Source: Haplomitrium mnioides
Taxonomy: Eukaryota > Marchantiophyta > Haplomitriopsida > Calobryales
Reading direction: 5' to 3'
Length of the DNA: 23,478 bases
NCBI GenBank assembly: GCA_049999725.1
Contig: JBNGIS010038653.1
Span: 1 to 23,478, forward strand
A program made the position numbers and the translations under genes. The first letter of the stretch is position 1, and each line of letters starts with the position of its first letter. Of the stretch, positions 1 through 10,362 are shown in pieces. The notes under the pieces were generated by a model. That model saw only the letters and a list, made by a program, of their open reading frames with translations. It made no database searches and was not told the origin of the DNA.

Positions 1-938
1 CTCACAACCAAAAATATGGTATTCCCCAAACTACTCTCACAAATCCTAAAGCTAACCACAGAATTCCCCGAATACCCAATCCGAACTCTTAGAGTTGACA
101 ACGCCGGCGAATTTTCGTCTAAAACATTCGACAAATTTTGCACATCAGCAGGCATAGATATCCATCACTCAGTACCTCACGTTCATTTCCAGAATGGGAT
201 AGCTGAATCGGCAATTAAACGTATACAACTTATCGCTCGACCGTTACTGCTGAACACGAGCCTTCTTACATCCGCATAGGGCCATGCCGTACTGCATGCA
301 GCCACCCTAATAAAATTCAGACCATCAGCATTCAACAGTTACTCACCACACCGACTTGCAATAGGCATACCCGCCAACATTACACACCTCCGGACCTTCG
401 GATGTCTGGTCATGGTACCAATCCTCGGCCCCAACCAAACCAAAATGGGACCACAACGTCAGAGAGGGATATACATTGATTTTGAATCCCCATCAATAAT
501 TCGATACCTCGAACCCAACACATCCGACGTTTTCAAATCACGATTCGCGGATTGCCAATTCTTTGAGGATACGTTCCCACTCTTAACACAGGACACATCT
601 ACCAACCCAACAACACATACAGAGGAACTGATATGGCATAAAAACTTGATCCTTCAACCTGATACCAGAACAAGACAATCTGATTATGAAGTACATAAAA
701 TACTTCACATCCAACGGACATTAGCCAAAATGCCAGACGCACTCAGTGATGTAGCAGGTATTACCAAATCCCATATCGACGCAGCAAATGCACCTGCAAG
801 ACTACAAAAGGAATCCAGACCTGCCACTGATATTGCGCCCAAAGCCAAAAGAGGACGACCGCTTGGCTCCAAAAATAAGCCGAAACCTAGCAAATCACAT
901 CACACCAATATCAACATATTACCAACCCAAGACAGAAC
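1..938 (+). pseudogene. copia integrase core and C-terminal region (partial)
   Basis: One frame (codons starting at position 1) is open from the window edge to the N gap except for one TAG at 277-279. The integrase core is recognisable: a VDNAGEF block near 97-117 holds the second catalytic Asp of the D,D-35-E triad, and GIAESAIKRI near 199-228 holds the Glu. The TAG replaces the Trp of the usual SAWGHAVLHAA block, which points to a TGG-to-TAG transition. Downstream, the R-Y-L-E-P, F-x-S-R-F-A-D-C and K-M-G-P-Q-R blocks match the integrase C-terminal region of plant copia elements. A basic stretch at 841-888 contains KRGRPLGSKNK, an AT-hook-like motif common in the linker between integrase and RT in such elements. 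The reading runs into the assembly gap. Confidence 0.9.
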
Positions 939-1038
939 NNNNNNNNNNNNNNNNNNNNNNNNNNNNNNNNNNNNNNNNNNNNNNNNNNNNNNNNNNNNNN
1001 NNNNNNNNNNNNNNNNNNNNNNNNNNNNNNNNNNNNNN
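939..1038. other. assembly gap of 100 N
   Basis: Exactly 100 N, the usual placeholder for a gap of unknown length. The polyprotein reads in one frame before the gap and another after it. Because the true length is unknown, this is not evidence of a frameshift. The missing sequence lies in the variable linker between integrase and RT. Confidence 0.97.
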
Positions 1039-1530
1039 ACATGTTTGCCTACTCAGTATCTCAAAGTATAGATGACAATACACCATATCCCATCTCCGTA
1101 CGAGACGCACAATCCAGATAGGACTGGCCACAATGGGAAAAAGCAATTAACTTAGAACTAGATTCTCTAATTCATCGCCAAGTTTTTGGTTCCATCACTC
1201 CAGCAACGCCCGACATGAATCTGACCGACTACAGATTCATATTTGTCAGAAAAAGAAATGCAAAGGGCAACGTCACCAGATACAAGGCCAGACTCGTTGC
1301 AAAAGGATACACCCAAATACCTGGCAGAGACTACAACCTGACGTATTCACCCGTAATGGACTCCATTACATACAGATATATGATAGCATTCGCCATTCAA
1401 CGGAACCTCATAATGCACATCATGGAAGTTATTACAGCCTACCTGTACGGCATACTTGACTCTCAGATCTATATGAAGGCACCTCCAGAACTCATATCAA
1501 GGTTATCATTTCACATTGAGGGGGAGAAGA

Positions 1531-1674
1531 AAACATCTGAGGTTGGACCTTTTGTCCCTCAATGCCAAACATCTGAGGTTGGACATTTTGTCCCTCAATG
1601 CCAAACATCTGAGGTTGGACCTTTTGTCCCTCAATGCCAAACAGCTGAGGTTGGACCTTCTGTCCCTCACACGC
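1531..1674 (+). repeat. four tandem 36-bp units inside the RT domain
   Basis: Four head-to-tail copies of a 36-bp unit at 1531-1566, 1567-1602, 1603-1638 and 1639-1674. They begin AAACATCTGAGGTTGGACC and end in CCCTCAATGCC; the last copy diverges at its 3' end. Because 36 is a multiple of three, each copy adds twelve residues in the RT frame (core SEVGPFVPQCQT). Confidence 0.95.
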
Positions 1675-1689
1675 ATAAATCTGCAACAT

Positions 1690-2036
1690 GACCTATAGTC
1701 CACAAATGGCTACAACAGAAAGGACCTACTGTCCTTATGACAAAGAGAAAGCGCCATACAATGAACAACATGCTTAACACTGCGATATCAAGACCTTTAG
1801 TCCAGCCAGCACACTTGCTGAGCACGCAGTCCAACAGAGGACCTTCAGTCCCATCAACATGCATGGCAGATTGGCAACAGAAAGGACCTTCAATCCAACC
1901 CGCAAATAAGCTAAACAAACACAATGACAAGGGACCTTTAGTCCCACATCGATCATGTGTATATGGAAGTATTCCATCGACAAAGCATTCAACAAATGCA
2001 ACAAAAATGGCATCAAATCGATCGGACCTTCAAATG
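1690..2036 (+). repeat. degenerate GGACCTTTNGTCC repeats continuing the RT insertion
   Basis: After the clean array, the core GGACCTTTNGTCC recurs in degenerate form near 1690, 1722, 1792, 1840, 1884, 1932 and 2024, with spacing mostly 32 to 48 bp. The best copy, GGGACCTTTAGTCCC at 1931-1945, is an imperfect palindrome (GGGAC, five bases, GTCCC). In the RT frame most copies encode a GP-x-V-P-like motif. The spacer between copies is unrelated. Confidence 0.75.
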
Positions 2037-3173
2037 GCAGTCCAGGTCATGAGATCGATGTATGGCCTCAAGCAAAGCGGCAGAAATTGGTATCAATGAT
2101 TGAAATTAGAGATGATGGCAATGAATTTTACAAATGATGACATTGCCCCGTGCCTATTCATGAAATAGGGAACACCAGAATACGTTATAGTGGCGATCTA
2201 CGTAGATGATATCAACATTTTTGGGACACCATGCCTGACCTCCGACACTATTGAGAAACTGAAAAATATCTTTGAAATGCGAGACATTGGCGAACCTGAC
2301 TTCTGCTTGGGAATACAATTCGAACACTTACATGATGGCATTCTGATACACCAGTCAACTTACACATCGAAAATGCTAAAAAAATTCAACATGGAGAAAG
2401 CTCATCCAATGAGCACGCCTATGGAAATGAGATCCTCAGATCCCACAAAAGACATGTTCTCCAAAAGAAAGGAAACAGAACCCACACTTGGACCAGAGAA
2501 GCCATACCTATCAGCCATAGGAGCATTAATGTACTTTGCAAATCAGACCAGACCCGACATTGCTTTTGCTGTAAACCTACTGGCAAGACATAGCTCATAA
2601 CCAACTATACTCCATTGGAATGGCATAAAAAGAATTTTCAGATACCTGAAAGGCACTGTAGACATGGGTCTATTCTTCTCGAAAAATGCAGAAAACAACA
2701 TCATTAGCTATGCTGATGTCGGATACTTATCTGACCCTGATGACGCCAAATCACAAACAGGATATGTATTCCTAAAAGGGGGCACAGCTATTTCATGGAA
2801 AAGCACAAAATAGACCATCACCACAACCTCTACTAATCATGCCGAAATTATAGCCTTATACGAGGCTAGTAGAGAATGTATTTGGCTAAGACAGTTGATT
2901 GATCACATCAACTCTATTACTTGACAACAACTTATACAATCACCTACAATACTCTATGAAGATAACAGAACATGTGTTGAATAAATAGCCCAAGGCTTCA
3001 TTAAAGGAGACAGAGTCAAACACATTGCTCCTAAATTCTTCTATACTCATGAACAACATGGTGAATAGATTAAGGTACAATGGATACCAAGCAAAGACAA
3101 TAGGGCTGACATTTTCACAAAACCCCTACCTACTACCCTACATAGGGCACATACAGAAGGAATTGGTCTATGA

Positions 3174-3647
3174 AAATTATCTGAACTCAACAAAAAGCAA
3201 AATTGACATATCAATTTTATCTGATTCTGACTATTTTCAGATTTTATGTACCACGCTTTCTATTATTCAGTAAACATGTTTTAACCATATGATTTGTTTT
3301 ACATATACTCATATGACACTATATGCAACACTAATGATGTACACATGTTTTCATAAGACAGATGATGGCTCAAACAAGTTGTCCATACAGATGCAAAAAA
3401 CACAACACCACAGCGACATCGACAAAATCACAACAAAGATTTGAGTGATAAACTCAATAATACTGATGTTATATACATGATACACCATACACAATCTATT
3501 TTTGATTCTTACATATAAATACACTACACGTGGTGGCACTCTTTCCCTCAGAAGAAAGCAGGAGGGTTTTAATGAGACCACACATATAGGAGTATATTGA
3601 TTCAGACTAGTCCTAGAATTGTGACTGATTCGATTAGAAGAATCAGT
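3174..3647 (+). other. 3' untranslated region of element A
   Basis: About 470 bp between the pol stop and the polypurine tract. I see no coding potential beyond short random frames. A region between pol and the 3' LTR is normal for plant copia elements, though this one is long. Confidence 0.6.
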
Positions 3648-3657
3648 CAAGGGGGAG
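3648..3657 (+). promoter_or_regulatory. polypurine tract (plus-strand priming site)
   Basis: The purine run AAGGGGGAG directly abuts the TG that starts the 3' LTR. This is the expected position and composition for the primer of plus-strand DNA synthesis. Confidence 0.8.
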
Positions 3658-3780
3658 TGTTATAGGACTAGGATGAACCCTATATATAGATAGGGTTATG
3701 CACAACATTCCGGGGGATTCATCTATGAAGTGAAGTGCGGCGTTGTCTATTGCTGTGTGTGTCTCACATATGCTACAACA
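3658..3780 (+). repeat. short 3' LTR of element A
   Basis: Begins TGTTATAGG next to the polypurine tract and ends CTACAACA, giving the canonical TG...CA with short inverted ends (TGTT/AACA). It contains a TATA-like CTATATATAG near 3679. At about 123 bp it is short but within the range of short-LTR copia elements. The right end is inferred from the CA alone, because the 5' LTR is outside the window. Confidence 0.65.
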
Positions 3781-4003
3781 TAATAATAATAATAATATAA
3801 TGATACTAGAAGTATAAGTTAAGTTAAACCAATAAAAATAAAAATGCAATACTCCTCTAAACTAAGTAAGAGGGGATAAAATAAATAAATAAATAAATAT
3901 AAATATATAAATAAAAATAAAAATATATATATAATATAAATTAATAAAATAATTATAAATTGAAATAATAGACGAGAATATAATAAAATTTAAATAAATA
4001 AAT
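3781..4003. repeat. AT-rich low-complexity spacer
   Basis: Begins with a short TAA microsatellite (3781-3796), followed by runs built from AAATA and ATAAATAA units. No coding potential was seen. Confidence 0.8.
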
Positions 4004-4059
4004 AATAATTAAAAGTAACATAAAATAACCCAATAATTAAAAGTAACATAAAATAACCC
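4004..4059. repeat. 28-bp direct tandem duplication
   Basis: Two identical 28-bp copies (4004-4031 and 4032-4059), starting AATAATTAAAAG and ending AAATAACCC, abut the end of the methyltransferase-family fragment at 4060. Confidence 0.9.
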
Positions 4060-4290
4060 AAGATGAAACTTTGGCAAAAAAAGATTTGGAAAAAATAAAT
4101 TTTATTATTTATGCAAAGTGTACAAAGAGGTCCTAAAATCTATCCTCTTTGGGAGGAACTGTCTCATCTAAATCTACAGGCTGAGCATTTGCAGCCGCTA
4201 GAGAATCCTGTTGAGACTTTCTAGTCCCCGATATTACAACAGAGTCACTAGAAGCACCTACAGTACCAGGAGGAACAGGTTCCTTGTGGG
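4060..4290 (-). pseudogene. 3'-end fragment of ParB-methyltransferase family (copy 3)
   Basis: Read on the minus strand, this matches the last coding part and 3' UTR of the copies at 15660-15920 and 21597-21825. The shared stretch starts at CACAAGGAACCTGTTCC and ends at GCCAAAGTTTCATCTT. Only about 51 C-terminal codons remain, open to a TAG at 4133-4135. This tail contains AAANAQPVDLDETV. It keeps a CAG at the point where the two longer copies have TAA, so it shows the likely ancestral C-terminus. The 3' boundary coincides with a point where the minus-strand copy is also homologous. The gene is truncated on its 5' side at about 4290, seventeen bases before the LTR of element B. Confidence 0.8.
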
Positions 4291-4307
4291 CTCAGAAATA
4301 GGATGTT

Positions 4308-5054
4308 TGTTAGAATGTGAGAAAGTGGCCCCGCATTCAAGCGACCCCTTTTCCACTCGCTGAAGTTTGGTGCCCCATAATTTTATTATGGGGTAACTTG
4401 TATATCAGCGTAAGTTGACTTTCAATGTGTATATAAACAAGAGAATTCTTCTTAAGAATCATCCTCAGTGAGCCTAACTTCTTTGAGTATTTTAAAAGCA
4501 GATTATGAGTTCACGATCAATTTTGTGAGGAGGTGTCAAAGCTCACGATTGAGTTTGTGAAGAGGTATTGAACATCAAGGTGTTCTTCAAGGGTGTTGAA
4601 GAACTTGAGGAGGTGTCAAACATATAGGCATCAAAGAACATAAATCAAGTTTTCTATTTTCGACACCTCCCGATTTGCATGCTCGCGTTTCTTGTTTCTT
4701 ATTCGAGTTTCACCTCTGGTTCCATATCTATGAAGGTTGCAGCATTGCAACGAGGTTTTTTTTGCATTTTCTTGATATTTTGTTTTCGAGTCATGCGTTT
4801 TTGTTTTCGACGGGCGAGGTCTTGCCAAAAATTGATCATACCCTAAATCACAATTTTCTTCGACTCTGATTTATAGTTTGAAGCTTATTTCTAGAGTAGC
4901 GTGATCCTGGTGTATTGCGACATGATATCTCGCAATTATTGATTCTAACCTCATTTGTCTCCTTTGAAGCACATTTTTTGATAAGTACTCTCTCTCTCTC
5001 TCTCGACAAGCTTCCTCAACTCTCAAAGTTGACTTTCGAGTTTACTTTCTAACA
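4308..5054 (+). repeat. 5' LTR of element B
   Basis: Starts TGTTAGAATG and ends TTTCTAACA, giving 7-bp inverted termini TGTTAGA/TCTAACA. A primer-binding-site-like sequence follows directly. It contains a TATA box at 4430-4437 and a TC microsatellite at about 4988-5004. Several imperfect internal repeats (CACGATTGAGTTTGTGA type, GGAGGTGTCAAA type) lie at 4505-4620. Length is 747 bp. Confidence 0.8.
4430..4437 (+). promoter_or_regulatory. TATA box in LTR of element B
   Basis: TATATAAA about 120 bp into the LTR, the expected place for the U3 promoter that drives the genomic transcript. Confidence 0.6.
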
Positions 5055-5068
5055 AGTTATGAGCCCAC
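5055..5068 (+). promoter_or_regulatory. degenerate primer-binding site of element B
   Basis: AGTTATGAGCCCAC immediately follows the LTR. It resembles the TGGTATCAGAGCC site complementary to initiator methionine tRNA used by plant copia elements, with several substitutions. Confidence 0.5.
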
Positions 5069-5097
5069 ATCAAGTTGAGTCTAGTTTTGGGAGCACA

Positions 5098-5935
5098 ATG
5101 AAGAAATTTCAAGAAGGTATTTCATCTTTGAGATAAGATGAAGTTGATCTTGGTGATTCAAGATCTACATCCAGATATTTGAAGGAGATTATTTTTCATC
5201 TTTGGTTAAAGATGAAAGTGTTTTTGGTCAATCAAGACCAGAGAGAAAGCATTGAGAATCCCCAAACAAAATATGATTTGATCTCTCAAGAAATGTCTGG
5301 TTTTGACATTAGGAGAGAAAGATAGTGTTTGGTGAAGGTTGAGTAGAAGGCCTTGGCATCAAGTATGCTAAGCCTTGAAGATCATTTTTGAGTTAGTGAG
5401 AACTGCAACAAGCTCGGAAATTACTATCAAGTAATTATGAAGGCAAGGGAACTGTGAAGAGAATTTTCCTGAACCTACTCTCCTTAGTACACCTGAAGGA
5501 AAGTTCAACTACTACTGTAGATGTGATGAAGGTCAAGTCCATACTTGGAAAGCTTCAGACCATTTCAACCATGAATTGATGACATGGTGGTATATGTCAT
5601 GTTCAACAACCTTCTTGAAGATTATGACACTTTGGTCATGGCAATGGAGGCAAAGGGGAGATCTGACCTAGATCTAGAATTCATGGTGAGTTGCTTGCTC
5701 AATGAGGAGCAGATGCAACACAACAGAAATTGATGATAATGCTTTGATTGCCAAAGAAGACGAGAAAGATTGGATACTTGCAGAGATGTACCATCATTGC
5801 AAGAAGGTTGGACACTTGTCCAAGTCTTGCAAGAGGGAACTGGCTGGCAACAAGTTTGGAGAAGAGGAGAAAAATCTCAAGAGACCTCCAATGCAGCAGC
5901 TATTGAGAAATCATCTGAAGTCTAGGATTTAATAA
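5098..5935 (+). pseudogene. copia gag remnant with zinc knuckle (element B)
   Basis: Gag-like text is spread over more than one frame. It includes NLLEDYDTLVMAMEAKGR and LEFMVSCLLNEEQ near 5610-5705, matching the conserved middle of copia gag. The nucleocapsid zinc knuckle is at 5789-5830 and reads YHHCKKVGHLSKSC. The first Cys of the CCHC box has become Tyr (TAC, consistent with TGC-to-TAC). Internal stops confirm that it is dead. The proposed start ATG at 5098 is uncertain because the 5' portion is poorly conserved. Confidence 0.75.
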
Positions 5936-6020
5936 ACTTGACTTGAAGAAGTGGATGACCAGGATGCTCTAATACCTAGTGCTTCCAACTATATGTCATC
6001 AAGGAAGGTATGATTAATGG

Positions 6021-7300
6021 ATGTCATTAGAGCATATTCCAGAGTTGACAGAGTTGGATAACAGCTCTGGAGTATGTGCAATCGCAATAGGTTTGCATCT
6101 CAGTATTAAAGGATTGCGAAGCAAAAGTGCCACTCATATCATAGAGGGAGTTATTTATGAGTCTGAGATCACAAGAGAGCTTGTGTCAGTGTATGCTTTT
6201 ACTAGAGCATGCTTGGTGGTCAACCCATAAACTCTAAAGCCTTGGATAAGGTTGGCAAGGTAGTTGGTGTTGGTATCATGGGAGAGAAACTGTGTAGATT
6301 GGATTATATCCCAGAGGTTGAGGAAAGCCTGAGTATGGCTAACCAGAGAGAAGGGGATAAATCTCTAGCACCACATGCTTGGACACTTGGGAAAACAAGG
6401 ATTGAGGTTGCTTACTAGCATGGTGAGCAATATGGTTTGGACATATTTACATCACTTGAGTTTTGTGAAAGATGTGTGAAGGGAAAGTAGCACAAAATCT
6501 GCAGACAAGAAGGGCACCATTAGATGGAGGGTATCCAGATTGTTGAACTAGTCCACAGCTACATATGTGGATCTATGAAGACACCTTCAATGTTTGGCTA
6601 CAGATGTTTTTATATCATTCACAGATGAAAATCAAAGATTTCCTTTGTCTACTTTATGAACAACAAAGGTGAGATGTTTCAATGTTGCAAACATGTCTTG
6701 TTGGGATGGTGAATGGAGTTAACAATAGAATCAAAGATTTTGGAGCGATAGCAACAGTTTCAGAATTTTCTTGTGAAGAGTTGGCATCAAAGTATAGATG
6801 ATTGCTCAGGATTCTCCACACCATGACGGTGTGGCAGTATAGCTAAACATGACAATTGTCAAGAGGCCTAGAAGCATGTTACATATGCTGGCCTAGAGGA
6901 CAAGTTCTATGGTAGCATGGTTGAACAGGAACTTTGTTGAGAAGGCTAAAAGCATTGCATATGCTGGTCTGGAGAACAAGTTCTGGGCAGTGGGAGTGAC
7001 CACAGCTCAAGAATACCAACACCACAATTGTAATTGAAGGGTTGACACCTTGGCAGACTTGGGGGTTCAACCTTTAGTGAAGCATCTCAGAGTTTTTTGT
7101 TGCAACATATATGTCTTGGCTCCTATGACACTTCGCATAAAGTTGGAATCTAAGAGAGTAAAGTGTATTTTTCCTTAGGTACAGTAAAGGAGGGAAGGTC
7201 TATGACTATCACCTAGTTACAAGAAAAACAATTTGGTACAAGTATGCCATTTACAATGAGTTGGATGCAAATCCAAGTTATGCCCTCCTTAATATTATGA
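6021..7300 (+). pseudogene. copia protease/integrase remnant (element B)
   Basis: Typical copia blocks appear in order but in shifting frames. ITRELVSVYAFTRACLVV (near 6170) corresponds to the region upstream of the integrase zinc finger. EEVEESLSMANQ-like and FCERCVKGK (near 6460-6490) correspond to the gag-pre-integrase and HHCC zinc-binding region. VHSYICGSMKTPSM (near 6550) matches the start of the integrase core, with Asp replaced by Tyr in the usual HSDICGPM. VEKAKSIAYAGLENKFW (near 6940) and VKHLRVF...LESKRVKCIF (near 7076-7170) match the later integrase and C-terminal parts. A block near 7196-7270 corresponds to the segment just before the linker. No RT follows. Confidence 0.78.
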
Positions 7301-7439
7301 GGATTACCCTAGGTGATGGAGAGCAGGTCAGATTTTGGGCAATAACTTGCAAAAGATGGACCAATTATCCTTGAGAAATCTGAAGAAAGTTTGAAAAGGC
7401 ATTGCAATCTGTGAGGAAGTCACATAATTCCTGAAGACT

Positions 7440-8780
7440 GGTTGTGCCAGCCCCTTGGTCGGAGCCTTAACTCTTTTCCGACAGAGTTTCCCCCGAAAAC
7501 GGCTGACTTAGTGTTTTGAGACCTTTTATGGGAGGGGCTTTGCACCGAATGGACCCCAACTTCTATTAACCAACATAGAAGTGACTACACGACCTCGACA
7601 ACACCCAAGCACACAACTCCAATGCCCACAGATGCAAGTCACACCCCTTCTTCAGGCCTTAACCTCAAAAGGTGCCACTTGGAAGATACGGGTAGTTAGA
7701 TCAAAGCATCTAATTTTGGTCTGCAATGGCCTCTTGGTGAGTCCTTCAACAGCCACCTTGCTCATTTACATGCAATTCTCAAGAACACACACAAGTGGAT
7801 CGATACGCTGCTGAATAAATTCTGAAATATACTTCAGATCCCAGATCTGGACCCTGTTACCTTGTATACAGAAGGGAAATAGATCCCAGCATCCAATTAT
7901 CACAATACAATGTTGTTATTCTTGACTTCCCCTGTCTAGGGTGTCCTTAGGATTTGATAAATGGAATGCCGACCTTCTAAAACTAAGCACCGCACCGACC
8001 TACAAACAGAACACGAATCTAACAATACACATAAACATAGACACACCTACACCTACGCCATGTCCTGCCAACATTGCATGCATTGTTCACCTCTCAAGAA
8101 CCAATCTCTCCTCCAACTTTCCTTCTGCAACTCCAGCCTTCCTCTTGCTCCTCACCCACGCACTCTGATCCAAATAGTTTTTCAACTTCCCTCGCGAGAA
8201 GCCCTGAATTTACTTCCTCATGCTTGGAAGAGGATTTCTTTAACTTCCAGCTCTAGAAGAGAGTCCTCTCAACTGCTGGCCACCCACTCCATCTTGAGCT
8301 TTGACTGGATCTTCTATGCAGTGCACGGGCACTAACACAGCCACTCCTCTCTTGACTCCACTAGATTGTAACACCATCAACCCTCTCCAAATGCTGCTGG
8401 GACTGATCTCCTGCACAAATCAAAGCTGAGATGACACCAAGACCCCCCCTTGGCTGCCCCTCACGAAATACAAACCGAAAGAATCCTCTTCTCCTTTGAG
8501 TGTTGGTCCACCTCCAAATGTTGGTCCGCCTTCAAATATGAGTACACATGAGTAGTCAGAGCCTCTAGAGTCTCTTGCTCAGCGATTCCCAGCACCTCCT
8601 CAGTCCACCTCCACCCTGTGATGGCCTTCCTTTACGAGTCCACCCACTTCACCCAAGGTCTCACCAGAACTCTCTCCTTCATATCCCGCTGCTTTCTCTG
8701 CACCAAAAAACAGTTCTGTAGCTTCAAAGCAAGGTAGTCTATCCCTGCTCGTTTTCCTCCTCCCAGCCTTGACATTCATC
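7440..8780. other. unassigned region, no recognisable gene
   Basis: Composition changes from the AT-rich copia remnant to more C-rich text. The longest plus-strand frame (7961-8335, 124 codons) is Ser/Leu/His-rich and matches no family I recognise. It is probably chance coding in C-rich DNA. A short imperfect tandem pair TTGGTCCACCTCCAAATG / TTGGTCCGCCTTCAAATA lies at about 8502-8538. A derivative of an unidentified transposable element is likely but not shown. Confidence 0.4.
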
Positions 8781-9096
8781 ACCGCCCTTCCTTGAAGGTC
8801 CCTGTTTCACTTATCTGGCGACCGAGAGGTGCATCCCGCCTTTTTTCACAGCCCGCAGGTGGGTCTCCTTCTAGATTCAGAGCCTTAGATTGGCGCTGAC
8901 AGCTGCGCTTTATTGATTTCTTCCCAACAAGAGTGATTTCACGCGAAACTGACACCTGTAGCTCTAGCAATCGGCGTTTGAGTAGGCATACCTTTCCCTT
9001 TTGTTTTTTCCTCGTTTTAGCTTGACAACCCGTGAGATCCTTTGGACGTCGGACAGCTGACACGTGGCGCGTCGAAGGAGCCCGTTGGATTCCTCG

Positions 9097-9252
9097 GAAT
9101 CCGTAAAGTTCAAGATTCCCAAGGAAACTCTAACATTTCCACAAATTCCCAGATCCCGCAGAGGTGCCACGTAATCTGGAAAGCTTCAATATTCTCGAGG
9201 AATCTCTAATATTCCTACAGATTCCCAGAGGCCCGCATGAGCGCCACGTTTC
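9097..9252. repeat. two degenerate ~77-bp tandem units
   Basis: Two adjacent units share the order GGAA...TTCAA-ATTC, GGAA-CTCTAA-ATTTCC, ACA-ATTCCCAGA, CCCGCA-GAG-GCCACGT. The first spans about 9097-9175 and the second about 9177-9252. Similar CCACGT-anchored pieces continue more loosely to about 9530. Confidence 0.65.
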
Positions 9253-10362
9253 CACAAAATTCCTCGGAACCCCGCCATCGCTATCGGAACCTCGCCGTCG
9301 CTCACAGACTCTCGCTTGCCGCCACGTCATCCGCAGAGACCTCTCCGAAACCCCGCCGTTGCTCTTTGGAGGCCTGCCATCACTCCGAAACCTAGCCACG
9401 TTATTCGTAGCTGCACCGTCCAACGCCGCCCTAGAAAGGGGTAGGCGGACCGACGCAGTTGACTGGATTCCGTGGTTGACCCGCGCTGACTCCTCTTCCG
9501 CGGATGCCACGTCATCCGCAAAATAGTCCCTCGCTGAGTAAGAACGTTGCTTATTATTGCCGTTTCGACACCCCTCGATCTTCGTCTGGTCAAACCTTCG
9601 CTATATCGCCGGTTTGCAATCCTCTTGTGACAAGAACGATGCGCACCACAGACTCCCGTCAAAGTTTCAGACCTTACTTTGTCGAACTGTCCCCCGCTTT
9701 GCCGGATCAACGATACATTGTCATTTCGCCCTTCATTCCTTGGTCTCCATTTTGGCTTCTTGTCGGATCTTGTCAGCCAGTAGTTTGCAGCACTAAAGCT
9801 GAATTCACAAAATTGGAAGCACCACTGGCCATATTGTTCCCTTTGCAAGTGTGAAGGCTCTCAAGAATAGCTGATTACCTCAAAACAGCGGATAAGAGCA
9901 AGGTGCATGAGTCATGGGAGGGAAACAGGATCATGGTGGAGGGGAGGAGGAAGGAGAGCAGTGATCGCCAGCCAGGGGAGGGGCCCCATTCTAAATTTCA
10001 AAGCAGGCCAGCGGGAATCCGTGGGCCTAAGGAGGATGCGAGGATGGGAGCTGGGGAGAATGAATAGAGCAGCCACCCATAGCAAGGCGATCGCAGGAGG
10101 AAGAATAAGGGATCAACAACAACGAAGCCCGAAGGCACTCCCAAGAAAGGCAAATCGCGGGTGCCCTACAGCGGCCACAAATCGGGAAACAAGCATCAAG
10201 AGCTGTAAGGAGGAGGGGAGATCTTCACGAAGGTGAGCAAGGCTAGGGAAGGGGGATGCCTCGATCCCGTAAGCAAGAGCGAACCCTACAGAGGCCGATC
10301 AAACGCTCCATCCGAGTCGGTAAGTCTTGACGGAAGAGTGGAGTCTCCGAAGGGTCCCGCGA

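Larger units (their letters stand above)
1041..3173 (+). pseudogene. copia reverse transcriptase and RNase H
   Basis: A single frame (codons starting at 1041) carries the RT and RNase H. Visible blocks are DWPQWEKAINLELDSL before the RT, YKARLVAKGYTQ (about 1278-1313), the polymerase-fold ITAYLYG block (about 1431-1451), MYGLKQSGRNWYQ (about 2058-2096), the catalytic YVDDINIFG (about 2199-2225), and the C-terminal ALMYFANQTRPDIAFAV block. RNase H follows with SYADVGYLSDP, HAEIIALYEA and LYEDN. The end is the typical KDNRADIFTKPLP followed by TGA at 3171-3173. In-frame stops occur at 1119, 1689, 2097, 2166, 2598, 2811, 2922, 2982 and 3066. Several replace expected Gln or Arg codons (CAA/CAG to TAA/TAG, CGA to TGA). 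No indel frameshift is seen. The insertion at 1531-2036 separates the usually adjacent YMKAPPE and MYGLKQS blocks while keeping the frame. Confidence 0.92.
1..3780 (+). mobile_element. Ty1/copia retrotransposon A, 3' portion
   Basis: The order integrase, reverse transcriptase, RNase H, polypurine tract, 3' LTR is that of Ty1/copia elements; Ty3/gypsy elements have integrase last. The window begins inside the integrase, so the 5' LTR, gag and protease lie outside. Reading is collinear from the left edge to the stop at 3171-3173, apart from the assembly gap, with premature stops but no frameshift that I can see. The element is therefore dead by point mutation and fairly recent. The RT domain contains an unusual repeat-derived insertion (1531-2036). 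Confidence 0.93.
4308..7300 (+). mobile_element. Ty1/copia retrotransposon B (5' LTR, gag, part of pol)
   Basis: A complete 5' LTR, a degenerate primer-binding site, gag with a zinc knuckle, and integrase remains follow in the correct order. RT, RNase H and the 3' LTR are absent, so the element is truncated between about 7300 and 7440. Many stops and frame changes mark it as older than element A. It inserted very close to the methyltransferase-family fragment at 4060-4290. Confidence 0.82.

Noticed and set aside
939-1038. Apparent frameshift in element A between integrase and RT
   Set aside because: The frame difference spans a 100-N placeholder gap of unknown length, so it carries no information.
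3351-3650. 99-codon minus-strand frame near the end of element A
   Set aside because: It lies antisense to the 3' untranslated region of the copia element and has no recognisable domain.
9130-9848. Overlapping open frames of 116-173 codons on both strands
   Set aside because: They cross degenerate tandem repeats, overlap in several frames, and show no conserved motif.
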